Of a DNA stretch of 64,000 nt, positions 14,201 to 29,200 are shown piece by piece. This DNA is from Heterobilharzia americana (taxonomy: Eukaryota > Platyhelminthes > Trematoda > Strigeidida > Schistosomatidae). The notes below the pieces were generated by a model, which searched no databases, was not told the DNA's origin, and saw nothing but the letters and a program-made list of their open reading frames with translations. Every line of letters begins with the position of its first letter. Position 1 is the first letter of the stretch. The position numbers and the translations under genes are program-made. The DNA is taken from contig OX104127.1 of the NCBI GenBank assembly GCA_944470555.2, forward strand, positions 138,774,786-138,838,785, read 5' to 3'.

Positions 14201-17200
14201 GGATTCACTGAGATAACTTTCACTGTAGAAGTAAAAGACACCGGTTTAACTTTTTTTAGGAAACACAAGATTTGCCGAGGTTGTAGATACAACTCGATGG
14301 GATTTAGTCATTGTATTTAACTACCTAACAACAAGTAAAATTTTCAGTCATCGTAATGTTATAAAATACTTCTCAGTAGATCTGGAGTACGCGCACATGA
14401 TACAGTTCTGTTAGATGAAGTTGTTGACAAGTTGTAGTCTCCTGGATATATTGACTGGTGATTTGAGAATGGTTCGGAATCGTTTATCATCACTCAAATA
14501 CAAACTCACTATCAAGGACTGGTTTGCATTAATGAAGTGGTTGTGGGCGTTGAACACTTCAACTGCTTAGGAAGTAGCATCAACTTCGGTGGGTCACTGA
14601 CCGATCAAATATCAGCAGGGAAATAGAAGGTTCGACTGAATGTTGTCGACCTAGACTGTCAATGATACTGGTGTGACATCTGATTATTTCTTATGTTCGA
14701 CTGTACTGCGTTACAGTTTACTCTGTTCTACTAGATGGATGTGAAAAATGCAATTAAAGATGGCATATATGAGAAGGCTCCACATGTTAGACTACTGCTA
14801 CCATTGTAGCCTCACGTATTGTCTGTTAGTATTTTATCCCTTCTTCCTTTCGTTTTATGACTTTCCACTACTTTCTTCGTAATTTCTCGACCATTCATAT
14901 TGGTGCTTTCTGCCTTAACTGACGGTAAAGTATCCTGAAAACACTACGAAACAACTTTTAGAAGCTCTTCTACGATAGATATATACACTCCATCTAGAGA
15001 AGAATATTGAGAGTTCTTCATTACAAACTGTCGATCTTTTGCGAGACTGATGTTTTTCAGAGGCGCTACTACACTACAGAAACGAAGGAAAGAATGTTTA
15101 TTATTGACATCTTGTACAGTAGTCATAAAATATTGCACACCTACTAAGACAGTCATTTGCACAATGTGCTTCATTTCCTCTCCTGCTTCTATCTTGATTT
15201 GCTATTAATACACCTACATTGTCTGTTGCGTTTCTCTGGGTAGGATCTTTACCCATTGCTGATAATTGTCTATGATTTCTGCTGCCCTCTCAACATATAC
15301 TACTTATATCCATTCCGATGAGCAACGCCCCGACCGATAGCTGCTACCTTGACGTGGTGGTCGGGCTTGCATATCACAATGACCCAACGAGCTATGCTGG
15401 TGGAACGCTTGTTCCCTCGAGGTCCTACCATACCAGAAAGGTCTGTTGGGTAGTGGTTAGACGAAAAGCAGTTACCGTCATAGTGTAAATTGCTACACTA
15501 TGATGGGGGTCTGAGGGCGAAGTCGTACTGCTGCTAGCTGGATGGGGTGTGACAGCAGTAAGGTGTTTCCCTTGGATGACCAGCAGTGCCAAGCTGATGC
15601 TGCCTTCTCAGTGGAAGGGGGGGTTAGAAAAGGTCGGCCCCAAAAATAACACACTCCACCACGCCCCACGGTCTGCCGGGCCGGCGGTGTTGGTTCACTT
15701 GTCGTTTCCTTTCGCTCATCCGGCCCCAAAAATACAAAAATTCAAAATAATCATACTCAAAAGGCTGGGTGTGACAGGCCTCAAGCAGATGTCCGATGGG
15801 CTCTGCGGTCACACAAATCTCTTTCAGGTACCTTAAGAAGAAATAGCCTTCCACGGTGTGGGCAGCCGGGAAGTGTCAACCGCCCTCACAACTCTGTCAG
15901 CACCCAAGTTTCTTCTGACTGCTATCCTCCTCCTCCATCATTACCTTCTAATCTTCCTTCACGTCTCTTAATTAATGATGCTGCATCATCTTCAATTTCT
16001 CCTACCTCTGCAGCCTTCGACAACGATCTGAGTCCACAGAACAGTGTCCCTGGTCTCCTTAAACCACGCTCCAAATTACATATTGGAGCCTTCAATGTCC
16101 GCACCCTCCGTCAAATTGGCCAACAGGCTTCGTTGGCAAAGACTCTAGCAACTCGAGGCATGGATGTGTGCTGTGTTTGTGAGACACGCATACAGGACCC
16201 AAGTGTGGTTATTCACCTGACCTCTCCTGACCAATCTGGTGAATCTGCAAAATTCACCCTTCGAGTTTCTGGAGATTCGATAGCTAGCTCTCGTGGTCTT
16301 GCAGGTGTAGGTATAGCATTAAGCACCAGGGCAGAAAACTCACTACTAGACTGGATCCCAGTTGATAGTCGCCTCTGCGCTATGAGGCTGAACGGCACAG
16401 TGAGAACTAAAAGGAATAGTGAGACTCGCCGTTGTCTCTTTGTAATCTCTGCTTACGCACCCACTGACTGTAGTTCGGATGAAGTGAAGGACGAGTTCTA
16501 CCATAAACTGTCTAACCTCCTCTCGAAAGCCAAACGTTCGGACGTAGTGGTTGTTGCAGGTGACCTCAACGCACAGGTGGGTAGACTGAGTGAGGCAGAA
16601 AGGCACTTAGGTGGCACTTTCGGAATCCCAGCTGAACGTACAGATAACGGTGATCGCCTATTACAACTATGCTCAGATAACCGCCTATTTTTAGCCAGCA
16701 CAAATTTCAGACATAAAGAAAGGCACTGTCTGACCTGGCGTCCACCGAGCTCGACTCAGCGATGGACACAGATAGACCACATTGCTATTAGTCATCGCTG
16801 GAGAGGATCGGTGGAAGACTGCCGCTCCTTCTGGAGTACGTGTTTGGACAGCGATCATGCGTTGGTCCGAGCACGTATATGCCTGCGTCTCAATGGACGT
16901 AGAAAAAATTTGGCAACAAAACCACTACGAGTTCTGCTGGACAACGAAAACACCAAAGCCGTGTTCAGTGAGAAGTTGGCTAGGCAGTTATCGGAACAAA
17001 AGACTGTCACTCATCCAGAAGAAGCTTGGTGCCATCTTCAGTCTACTGTAAAAGCAGCACTGGAGACTGTAGCCGACTCCAAGATAATGGCTAAAAAGAG
17101 CCAGTGGATATCAGCAGCTTCTTCCAAACTAATGGATGCACGTGAATGCATCCCTGCAGGCTCTGAGTACAATGAAGAGCGAGCGCAACTTAAAAATAAA

Positions 17201-20200
17201 CTGACGAAAAGTCTGCGCAACGATCGTGAACAGTGGTGGGCAGCAAAGGCTAAAGAGATGGAAAAGGCAGCGGCGATCGGTAACAGTAGACAGTTATTTA
17301 GACTTATTAAGGAGACTGGGGGGAAATGGTCAACAACAGTTAGTGAGGTTATAGCGGAGAAGGACGGATCGGCGATTCACTCGCAGGGAAGGCGACTGGG
17401 ACGATGGGCAGAACACTTTGAGGAACAGTTTAACTGGCCTCCAGCCACCATTGCGCTGCCCGCTATCCAGTCGGACCCTGAATGGGACATAGAGACAGGT
17501 CCCCCAACACTAGAAGAAGTTGAGAAAGCGGTAGGTAGCCTGAAACGGGAAGGGCAGCAGGACCAGACGGACTACCTGCTGAGGTATACAAGAATGGTGG
17601 TAGAGTTCTCTTAGTCAGGCTAACGGAAGTGTTAGCCAGTATATGGGAATCAAATACGATCCCCTCCGACTGGTCTAAGTCACTGATCATCCCAGTCTTC
17701 AAGAAAGGCGAGAAGTCCTCTTGTGATAACCACAGAGGAATCAGCCTGACAAACATAGTGTCTAAGATCCTAAGTTCTATAATTCTCCGACGCCTGAGTG
17801 GAGCTCGGGAACAGCAAGCCCGAGAAAACCAGGCAGGCTTTAGACCTGGCCGTGGATGTATCGACCAAATATTCACACTGCGCCAGGTCCTGGAACATAG
17901 GCATGCTTACAGACGCCCGACAATAGCTGTATTTCTCGACCTGAAGGCGGCATTTGACTCCGTTGATCGAGAAGTCTTATGGCAGTGTCTGTCACTGAAA
18001 GGCGTGCCTAGTAAGTACATCACCTTATTGAAAGCTCTCTACTCGAACACTTGTGGGCATGTTAGAGCCTATGGTGAGTTGTCCAGGGAGCTATACTCAT
18101 CAAGTGGTGTCCGTCAAGGATGCCCACTATCCCCATTCTTATTTAATTTTATCATAGATATTCTTATGGAGGTTTCCCTCTCGTCACCTAATTACAAAGA
18201 CGTTGACCGGATCACAGGTGAATTTTCCTTAGATCTAGAATATGCAGATGACATAGTCCTGTTAGGTGAAGACGCTGACAAGATGCAGAGTCTTCTGAAC
18301 ACTTTGAGTGGGAATTTGAGAATGTTTGGGATGCGATTTTCACCACCCAAATGCAAATTTTTGCTCCAGGACTGGTCTTCAGCGGTACCGCGGTTAACAA
18401 TAGAGAGTGAAGTGGTTGAGTGTGTTGACCACTTCACTTACCTGGGAAGTAGGATCAACTCCGGTGGGTTAGTTGCCGATGAGATTTCTGCACGGATACA
18501 AAAGGCTCGATTGGCTTTTGCCAATTTGCGCCACCTATGGCGCCGCCGTGATATTCGTTTGTCTATTAAGGGTCGCGTGTACTGCACAGCAGTCCGCTCT
18601 GTTCTACTGTATGGCTGTGAAACATGGCCATTGAAAGTGGAAGACATGAGAAGGTTACAGGTATTTGACCACCGTTGCCTTCGTAGTATAGGACGTATTC
18701 CGTGGTGTCACCATGTGAGTAATGCAGAAGTTAGGTGTAGAGTTTTAGGGAGAAGAGGTAAGTCAGTCGACGAGGTTGTGAACCTTCATCGACTGAGATG
18801 GTTGGGACACGTACTACGTATGCCTAGTCACCGATTGCCTCGTCACACAATGTTGGCTGAGGTGGGTTCAGGCTGGAAAAAGGCCCGAGGTGGCCAGACT
18901 AAAACATGGCACCAATGTATGAAGTCTCTGACTGTTGGTTTAAGCCATGTAGGACGATGCAGACTAGGTGGTTGGGGTCCACGGGACAAGAGGAACCAGT
19001 GGTTGGAGACCCTAGGTGATATGGCTCAGAACCGAAGTCAGTGGCGCAGATGTATACACACATTATCCTCATCTTAACAACGCTATACCGAATCTCACTA
19101 TTTTGTCACTCCTCTTTCCTTTCTTCTCATACTTTATATTTCTTTTGACTGCATTCACTTATCTTCATCCTTCACCTCACTACCTTTTTACTTGATGTGC
19201 TGATATGAGGTGTGGCAACTCGGACCGTTACGCAGTAATGCCTGGTCCTATGTTGATAATGATGATGATGATGATGAGCAACGCCCACTACACTTCTACT
19301 ACTACTACAACCATTAATATGTGCCACACAAGCGTGGTGAATCAATAGGTCTCCACAATATTCCATCATAATTTTAAAATAAAATATGCAGAAGAAATAG
19401 CTGATTTACAGCATATCTGTGTACTATTTATGATAATGAAAAAACAGAAGCACACTAGTGTTTTTGTTTTTAGTAATACGAAAAATTCACTGGCCTTGTA
19501 AAACAAGGGTCAATGAGCTAAAAAGTGATATCGAACTAAGTCAATTTCTTTTGGAAAGCTGACACGAAGAAACAAAGCATGGTAATATAAACCAAATTTT
19601 AAAATAGCTCTCCAAAATCTCCTTTTTTAGGTGGCTACTTCACCACTTATGAATAAAAGCGACAAAACAGTTGATGAAGTTATAATCGACCAAGTGCGAT
19701 ATGCAGAACATTCTCACACAATACCTACCTTCATATGAAACCATCTATGTTTCGAGTATGATAATAATGAAACCTCTGAACAGTTAAATGCGGCATTAAT
19801 TCATAGATTCTGTTGATTGCAGATTTGTGTTTTTGCTTAAACTTAACAGTTGATGATACTAAAGGTAACATAGGTTCAGATAGACACCATGCGTTCACCT
19901 CAAACACCCTTGCTCCAAATTTATAATGTATTCAGTTGGTTTTCCCTATTGTGTGAAGTTCATATGTGTCAAATGATAAAAAATGACTAGTTTCAGCAAG
20001 AAACTCGGAACCTAAGTTTGGTGCCTGTTGGAAACACTCCACAAGATGCGTATCTCAAATCTTGAGGAAATTGATTCTCATTGAATACTCTCAACCACCT
20101 GGGAATAAACTAAATGTCAGGTCTCGCTGCTGTTTGGTTTTTGATTATTAAAACTCGATCAGGATGACGAACTAGACAAGAAGGTGTAGATTGCTATTTG

Positions 20201-23200
20201 ATGACCCATGAACGCCAAGAAGTACGGGGGTAGTGCTATCCAAGCTTCTAGACTTTTCTACTTTGTCAACCAATCAAAATGTTTCTTGTGATACGACAAA
20301 CTTATAACAATAATGCAATTGTATTATCAATGAGTTCACATATAGTAATGATCAATCTAATCTTAATGATACAAGCTCTATGATTGAGTACGATTCCGTA
20401 TTAGTTAGTTATTTGGAGATTATCTATAGTTACACTGCACCATTCACTGTGTACTCTGTTAAATAAATAAAACTAACATGAAATTATATTCGTCTCTGTG
20501 GCTAGCTGTGGAATGCAGGACCCGCGCTTAGTCCTATTTGGGGCTGATCAGCTGGGTGGAAATGTACTCCCAGTGAGTGATGTTCTCAGTGAGGCTTGAA
20601 CCTCGTACCCATCGCTTCAAACGCCAAATTAGGGGGGAGTTATACTCTTATGTTGTATTACAAGGAATAATAAAATGACCGTTGTGTAGAGACCACTTAT
20701 TAAGAGCGAAAGAAAAAAAGATAAATTTACTACTCACTTGAGCGTTTGATCTAACTTCATCGTAAACAGGATCGATAGACGAAAGTCCTTGAACTTTACC
20801 AGCTGAAAGAAATAAACTACGTAGTCCAATAGCAACATCTCGACATGGTGTTAATAATTCCACCTTTTTAAAGATGACACCCAAAGGAAGGGTATGGAAA
20901 AAAAGACGCCAAGAATTCAGAATAAGAACCGGGAAAAAAAATAGATCACGGCGTCACATTGAACATTGGTGGTATATTTCACACACCGGTAAGTGATCCA
21001 GAAAACCATCAAGCATCATATCATGAGATTCACAGTAGATGTGGTGAAAATAGTGAAACATATTTTGCCAAGTGGTTAAAGGGATATTGTTGTCGTCGCC
21101 ATCATTGCGTATCCATTCGTATCGATCAGTAGCATTCAAGGAGGAATGAGAACAATTGAGTGAATATACCAATGGATATGTCAACATATTGAACATGAAT
21201 CAGTATATGTTTATTTTGTATATGATTGTAAGCGAGTGTATTTGTGCATGTATACATACACATATTCACGTATTGCAGAACACAAGACCACGTGCATCAG
21301 AGCCGAGAAGTACGCGCGTCACGGGATTCAAAGTTAGACAAAGATAGACCGAAAGGGAAAAAAGGCACGCAAAAAGCAAGCTATCATCAGAGCATGCAAA
21401 TTACAGATTAATAATAAATAGGCAAATTAAAAAAACATAAATACCCAGTAGTCGATTCGTGAAAATAAAGAAAAGCAGAATGATGAGACAGTCACTACAA
21501 CCCTTAATTATAGATACGTTGACGAGTTGACTAATTTTCGTTCACGAAGGACCTATAAGATCTGTGTCTACGTCATTGATCTTTTTTACTAAAAGTTAGC
21601 TACTTAAATGACAGGCAAGTAGTATTGACGCAGGTAAATATATGTACACTTCCACTTGATGAAGGCAATGCTGATAATAATCATAATAATAATAGAAGAA
21701 CAATTTCATTTATTGTATAGAATTTTTTTATTTACCCATATTACTGAAAAAAGTGTAAGAGGCTTTTTTTTCTTCGAAATAAAAATGACAGACAATTCAA
21801 GATGTCAAGGGGTTAAACGAATGAAATTGTCTCCATTGCCAAATAATTCAAAAAATGTACTAAAGAGAACAATGATGACTAAAATAAAAGAATGAATGGA
21901 TGAATATAACAATATTACATTACATTACCATTACTATCACCGATATCACTAGGTCATAATGTGACACTTGTAGTAGTTGTGCTATAAAAAAAATACACAT
22001 TTCAAACGCGAACCCCTCACCCCCACAGCCTAGCGCTAACTACTCATCAATTTAGCTATAACGATGAATTTAGTTAAATGTGCGTGTGGTGTTGACTGAG
22101 TGTATTGTGATAGGCGATGAGAAAAAATAAAATCAACTAGAGAACTGAGAGTAAATTGGAAGAACAGCCATACAGTTTTTGTTCTCTTTCTTTCTCCTTT
22201 TTGCATAAAGGAATCGAAAGAGAGAACACAGAGAATGCAATCTAAGATGATAAATATATCATTCACATGCAAGATATTAGGAAGCGAAGATTTTTTTGCA
22301 TTATCAAACCTTATATGTAAAAGACAGCAGAATAAAAGTTTATGCATTGTAAGAAACAAAGTGACTACACGTAAGTGATCAAACCAGCGTTTGTTGTTCA
22401 CTGAAAATGACCGAGATCCATCATACCCTAACGACAGCTACCAGACTGTAACACAGGCCCAAATACACAGAAGAATGAGGAAAGCTAAATAGATCGAAGA
22501 AGAAAATAACGTAAATAAGGCGAACTGGGATGGTAAAAAGAATAGTAGAAATGAATAAGAGATGAGAAAATAGGGGAAAAGGGAAGAAGAGTAATGAAAT
22601 AAGTGATCTAATACAAACACGGTCGATTAAACACAATGCTAGCAAATGACTGGCAAGTCTGGAGCAACATGATATACCATAGCCAACAGTAATCGTTATC
22701 AGCATCATCAATATTATATTTAAAGCAGATTATCATATAGTTTTATGGGGAGGAAATGTATGCATACAGAAAATTATAACAGCCATCATGCAAACAAACC
22801 ACAAGTGCGTATTTCGCCCAGACATTTTTGGGAAAGAAGCATTAAAAAAGAAAATTGGGATCAGAAATGAACAAAAATGAGCAGAAAAACTGACTTATTA
22901 GAATGACAAACTATTACTACTACGAATCTTTTGTTTATGTTGGAAGTTGTTTACACTATTCTTATCAGTTATGATAAGTTAGTTACAGGCTGGAATTATT
23001 AAAACAACGGTAATTACAGTCTTAATAATGATGATACGGTAAACAGACAATCCAATACAAGAATTGCACAATTTCGCCTTCATTAACTTGAAGGCAGATC
23101 TAACACCCACTCTCCGCCTTCTAAAAAAGCAACCGAAAACCAGAGTAAATTTGGTGAAGCTCTGTTATCATCATTGCTTGAGGCTGCCTTGCTCCGGCTC

Positions 23201-26200
23201 ACACCAACAATGTATACAACTGATCGTTGCTAGTACCTAGTTCATTGAATATATGGTCGTGATGTTACCAACGGATCAGTTATCAGATTTAACTCAATCG
23301 TCATCCTTCAAACTTAACTGATAAGAGGTCAACTTCCGGTTTACTGTTAAATTCCATTTTTTTATTCGTAAGTTGATCAAGTTACACATGCGATTCACGT
23401 CTATTATACCAATATACTCGAATAAAAGATTAAGCGCCTATAAAATTGTCACTGAATGATCTCAGAGTTATCAAGAAAATCACACAGGGGCTAACAAACA
23501 CTCCCAGAATAACGTGTTTGATTTTCTCGACTGACCTCATTTTGTGATTTAAAAAAACTGACTCGAATTTAATTACATTGACTGGTCACCGGAGGGTAAC
23601 CAACTTTATGTTGTCTAGTCCTAAGTGCTGATCGGACTCTATTGATCAATTTGGAATGTGAACACCAAGCTAGGAGACTCACCATCGCGATGCACTGGGA
23701 GAGACATTAGTTAGATAGAGACAGTCGGTAAGAAGTCTTCGTCAACCTAGGTTTCGTGCTTGTTGGCACGCCACAAGAAACGCGTATTTGCAATCTCGGT
23801 GGAACTGATGTCCCACCTGAGACTCAAACCCGTGTCACCCAGTGCTGCAATGAGAGACATTATCAATGAGATATTCGGGCCGCAATTGACTTCCTTTAGG
23901 ACTAAATTAGGTGTACTGGTTGGATTTAATTTAATTATCTTGTACACCTAGCCGTTGTGTGTTTACATGCATAACACTTAGAAGATACCTACGTATCATT
24001 ATGTTTGTCTTAAAAGTAACGGAACAATATCAATAAAATGGAGATATGAAGTAAGGGAAGTAGTGCCACAGATTACTTTGTAAACTTATGTTCATATTCT
24101 ATCATAATTATCTACTTGTGGCTCTTGTGCCCCAGTGGCCTGGTGAATAACACTTTAGTGTTTGAAGCGATGGATAAGAGGTTCGAATCTCAATGGAAAC
24201 AATATCACTCGCTGGGGTGCAAGTACATGCAGCTGACAAATCCCAAATAGGACGAAATGCACGTCCTCGGTCCCACTGCTAGCCACCAGCTAGACGTCAA
24301 CATATGTACTTATTCTTTAGTACAAGCTACATAGCTCACTAGAATGATAATGAAAAGTTTTATACTTAAATTAAACTAATGTGAACCTCAAAAAATAGAA
24401 TTCACTCATCAGGTAGTTTTCACCATGTAGTGACAGCTAAAGAACCACTGGAAATCTAGGGAAACAGGACAACTAACTTACCCTGGCTTAGGAATCCTCA
24501 GCAGTACGCATCCACATCCCTGTGAGGGATCGAGCCCACGACTATCGAATCTCATTGCAGAACACTAATACTGAGCTTTTTTATTGCGTTGCGTCATGTC
24601 GAAAGTCGATACAGGTAGAGAAACATGGACCAGTGAGTTTTAGCCTAATGGCTGAATGATAATCTGCTCACCATGAAACCGGATGACCCTAGAGTCGATT
24701 CCTCATAATGTCAAGAGTATACACACTGCTGAATAGTCCTAGACAAAGGCTTATAGATATCCAGTGGTTTTTCAGCTGATATTAGTTCAAAGTGGAAACT
24801 ATTTTGAAATCCGTCAATTCTCGGTAAACAGATAATATGCGTCGAAAGGTTGTTTCACTTCAACTTGTGAAACAAATGTATTCCAAAAAGATTCAATTTT
24901 ATTAAGTAATCATTTACTTTCTCTAGCTAATTAAAGTTTTCATTTTGACTATCTGGTTTAGTAGACTAGTATTGATACAGGGTGGTATGATGATTGAAGG
25001 CAAAGTGAAAATTTAGACCAAGGCGGGGTTCGAACCAGCGGCCACCGGGTTTCTGGTTCGGCGTTCTACCAACTGAAGTGAAATAAAAACCAAGTCAGCA
25101 GTCAGGTCTCGTAGATCAGTAATGCATTGAAATCATTATTTTTCTGACTGATTTAAGTGATATTTTTTGGAAAAAATTTAGTGACTGAAAGGAAATGTGA
25201 ACTTGATTACCAGTCAAGTTACACACCTCAGTATGGTAGAGTCCCGGATAGGCGATTCTCAGACAGTTAATTTCAACTCTGCCATGACAGCTTTTTTTTA
25301 AACCTTATTCATTATTATAGCACGAATTACTACATACAGTGGGGAAAATCAGTGTGAATATCACAACAGAAGTTATATCAAGACTGGTTATCGAAAGTGC
25401 TACTTGCATCAGGTCCGTACTAAGTTACTTCTCTCTTCTTTTTCACCTTAATGTCTGCCTCTTTTTTGCATTCGTTATTTTCATACTGTTGTGTAATACG
25501 ATAAATCGAATCAATATATTTTAGCATATAGTTGGGCTTAGCTCTGTTTCTACCTGTATTGGTTCATGCTGCACTACACTTCTTAAAAACTCGGAGAGAG
25601 AGAGAGAGAGAAAGAAAGAACCAACTCACTAACTAACTAATACTAACAAGAGAGGAAAAGACAGGTGTTTAGGAGAGACTGGAAAAGTATATAAAGTATT
25701 TAATTATATTTTACTAGAATACGCTTCTTAAATAGCGAATAGGCTTTACCGAACAGCACAGTCATGCTGCAATGTCATTTTTTAGTCATATTCCTATATT
25801 TTGTTTTGCATTCATATGTTGTTGTTCTGCTGTTCATTTGTGATATTCATTTAACTGTAGGCCTATCGCTTGCGTTTCTAACTTATAAGCTTAGTTGCTT
25901 TTATTTGTGATTTATAGTAGACTGTGGTTTTTTGTCATACGAATAAGCAGTACAAGACATACTATCATTTAGTACGAAACAAGGAATGCTGTCTATAGAC
26001 TCGTTGAGCATTCAACCTATATTACACTTAAGTATATCATTTTGACTATCTGAAATAGCAACGATTTGATAGAATAGCATTGATACAGGGTGATGAATGA
26101 AGGTGAAATGAAGATTTGGACTAAGAGGTACTCTGAAGTTCTCTTTTGTGTTTTAAGTACAATGTTTTTCAAAAGTTATAAGTCAAGAATTTTGTCTTTC

Positions 26201-29200
26201 ATACGCGAATTAAAAAGAAGAAGAGGATAATCTGCAGCACAATAATGCCAAAGACATAGTAATCATTGAAACTTGACGAGATTGATGAAGAATTTCGCTT
26301 CTCTAGGTAGATGTGATCTGTTTGGTACAACTGACGCACGATGGTAACCGAAGTAAGATTGGGTTGGAATAAAATAAGGATGATTAGATTAAGATGTGGC
26401 ACACACACACACAATGTTGGCTGAGGTGGGTCCAGGTTGGAAAAAGGCCCGAGGTGGCCAGACTAAAACATGGCACCAATGTATGAAGTCTCTGACTGTT
26501 GGTTTAAGCCATGTAGGACGATACAGACTAGGTGGTTGGGGTCCATGGGACAAGAGGAACCAGTGGTTGGAGACCCTAGGTGATATGGCTCAGAACTGAA
26601 GTCAGTGGCGCAGATGTATACACACATTATCCTCATCTTAACAACGCTATACCGAATCTCACCATTTTGTCACTCCTCTTTCCTTTCTTCTCGTACTTTA
26701 TATTTCTTTTGACTGCATTCACTTATCTTCATCCTTCACCTCACTACCTTTTTACTTGATGTGCTGATATGAGGTGTGGCAACTCGGACCGTTACGCAGT
26801 AATGCCTGGTCCTATGTTGATAATGATGATGAGGTCACCAAGTTTTTGACTGTTGGCTTGAGCCGCATACGAAGATGAAGACTATTTGGTTTGCATCCTC
26901 GAGATGCTAGGAACCGATGGGGTTAGAGACTTTTATTAAAATGGTTGAGAAGCAGTCACATAGGCGCAGGAGTATACACTATTTGTCCCCTTTGACGTCT
27001 TGAATAGTTTCATAAATTCTCATCTGTTCATTCTCTCAACTCTCATACAATTTAGCTTACCTTAATATCATTCCTTTTCTATCCACTTCTCCTTTGTATT
27101 CCGTTGGGAATTATGGCGACGTGAAGTGATGCGTTTCTGTGTTATGTTCTACACTTTGATTTGATTATCTCTTTCTGAAGGAGTCAAGAATGTCAATGAA
27201 AAATATGTTCAATACACACATACTATCAAGTAACTTGATTAGCCTAGGACCATTCACGTCAACTAGCGATCTGAAACATTTCGCTATAAGAACCGAATCC
27301 CTTCAAGTGAGTACTTGATGAACGCAGTGTCGAATGAGTGGAATGGATGCTCAGTGTTTAGATACCATTCATCTGACTACAGATTGGTCTCTGACTATTA
27401 AATACTCATCTCTACTTGTTGCCCATACCACAACCAACCCACTAACCAGCCACAAAATCTGACAGCCCCTGACGAGTCATGGTCGCTGACAGCTGAAGGG
27501 TCCCAGAGCAGGATGAAACAGCTGTCCAGTGCTTCCAAGTTTCTAATTGCTAGTCAACTGGAGTTAATCCATGATGGAAGCTACTTTGACGTTCGTTCCA
27601 ATCGATTTGTATTTGAAGAGTTTTGTTAGTGTGAGAATCTTCAACAATTATACAACATCTATTTAGCGTATGCAATGTGGTAACATACATAAGTAACATA
27701 CGTACGTACAAATTTTTCAGGATAGTACGTCCTATTGGAGTTTTACTGAAGTCATCTGTTAAATCAAGAATCAATACAGAATTGGAGCAAAAACGGAAAC
27801 TTCGTCATGCAAGTAGGTTTTATCCTCCATTACTCTAGATAAATTACTACATAAAATTCTTAAAAAGTTCATCATTTAGGGGGTAAATATGATTGATCCT
27901 ACTGACTGATAAAAGTAGTAAAAACCTAACCACACCAACCAACCAGCAGTGCTAGCTAGTTCAAATTGAGTGTTCCGATGATTGCACCTCACTTAATTGC
28001 ATCATTCTCATCACAGATGGTGAAGTTTAGTTGGATTTCCGTTCAAGATTACGCATGACTGTGTTAGCTAGATTCCATGTAATGGGAGTATAGTTCAGTT
28101 CCAGCAAACACAGGAGTATGCTATGACATATATTCTTCAAAATGAAGGTAAGTGTAAGGCACTACTGGTCAAAATGAATGTGATCAGGTAAAGAAAGGTT
28201 TTAACGGTTTGATTTAAAAGAAAATGTATGACAACAGTAAGACTCGAAAGAACAGTCTACAGATTACTACTAGCTAGATTACAGGATCTTATTGCATAAC
28301 AGATTTTGGTTTCAACTTGACTACTGGGTACTGCTTCCAAACGATATATACTCAGATAAAATCAGCGTAAAACCTCGCATATAACTGGATCGGCTCAAGT
28401 TGCTACACTTCACAGTAGCACACAAGGAATAGGAGCATAGAAAAAGATGCAAACCAAAATAGAAAAAGTTGTGTGAGACAATAAACAATCTGAAGATAAC
28501 GGTTCGTGCAAATACTCAAGCTTTATAAGATGTCGAGGAGTGAATACGTCTGAACCATCGTGATTGATTTCCAGCCATGTCACCAATAGCTCTCAACCAC
28601 TGATTCCTTTCGTCCCGCGGAACCCAGCCAGGTAGTCCACATCTCCCAACACGGCTCAGACCAATACTCAGCGACTTCATGAGCTTGTGACATATCTTGG
28701 TCTGGCTACTCTGAACCCTCTTCCAACGTAATCCAACTTCAACTGGTATGGCACATAGCGGCAGGCCAATCATGGTTCACATCTGATTGACTGACTTGTC
28801 TTTCTCGTCTAGTACTCTTAGCTTGACCCCGCGACTACGCACGTGGTGATTGCACGAAACACGACGAATGCCACGAAGAAACGTGTGATCAAAACCCTGT
28901 AACCGCTCAATATCTACTTTTAACGGCCGTGTCTTGTAGCCGTATAACAGGACAGAATGGTGCAGCGCAGTATACTCGTCCTTTGTCAGGCAGTCGGATA
29001 TCTCACCAGTCGACGCCACAGATGAGGCAGGTTGGAAAATGCCAAACAGGGCCTCTGTATTCGAGCTGAGATTTCGTCAGCAACCAGCTCGTTCTGGCTG
29101 ATGTGATTCTCCAAGTGAAGTGGTAGACATATTCCATCACATCCCTGGTTATCATTAAACGGGGGGTACTTGCGGTAAACCAGTCCTGAAGCATTATCTC

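Larger units (their letters stand above)
15331..19272 (+). mobile_element. near-complete RTE-like non-LTR retrotransposon
   Basis: About 3.9 kb with a GC-richer 5' UTR, an apurinic-type endonuclease region, a reverse transcriptase region, a short 3' UTR and a GATGAT-type microsatellite tail (19256-19272). A 10-14 bp direct repeat flanks it. No LTRs and no poly(A) tail, which fits the RTE group; schistosome families of this type include SR2 and SR3, but I cannot assign the family without alignment. It is antisense to talin inside intron 7. Apart from one frameshift near 17547 between endonuclease and RT, it looks intact, so the insertion is young. Confidence 0.9.
14109..20737. other. talin intron 7
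   Basis: 6.6 kb. Contains a decayed RTE-like fragment (14380-14815), a near-complete RTE-like element with target-site duplication (15331-19272), a short repeat shared with intron 6 (19985-20105), and a minus-strand Sm-alpha-like relic (20510-20640). The rest (14816-15316, 19290-19980 and 20110-20500) shows nothing recognisable. Confidence 0.7.

Noticed and set aside
15549..15836. 95-codon frame in the 5' UTR of the complete RTE-like element as a separate ORF1
   Set aside because: No nucleic-acid-binding motif or zinc knuckle; it is in another frame from the endonuclease and overlaps its open upstream region.
22036..22711. Hydrophobic open frames on the minus strand (121 and 96 codons)
   Set aside because: Phe/Leu/Ser-rich low-complexity translation of an A-rich plus strand; no motif, no conserved neighbour and no splice fit with talin.
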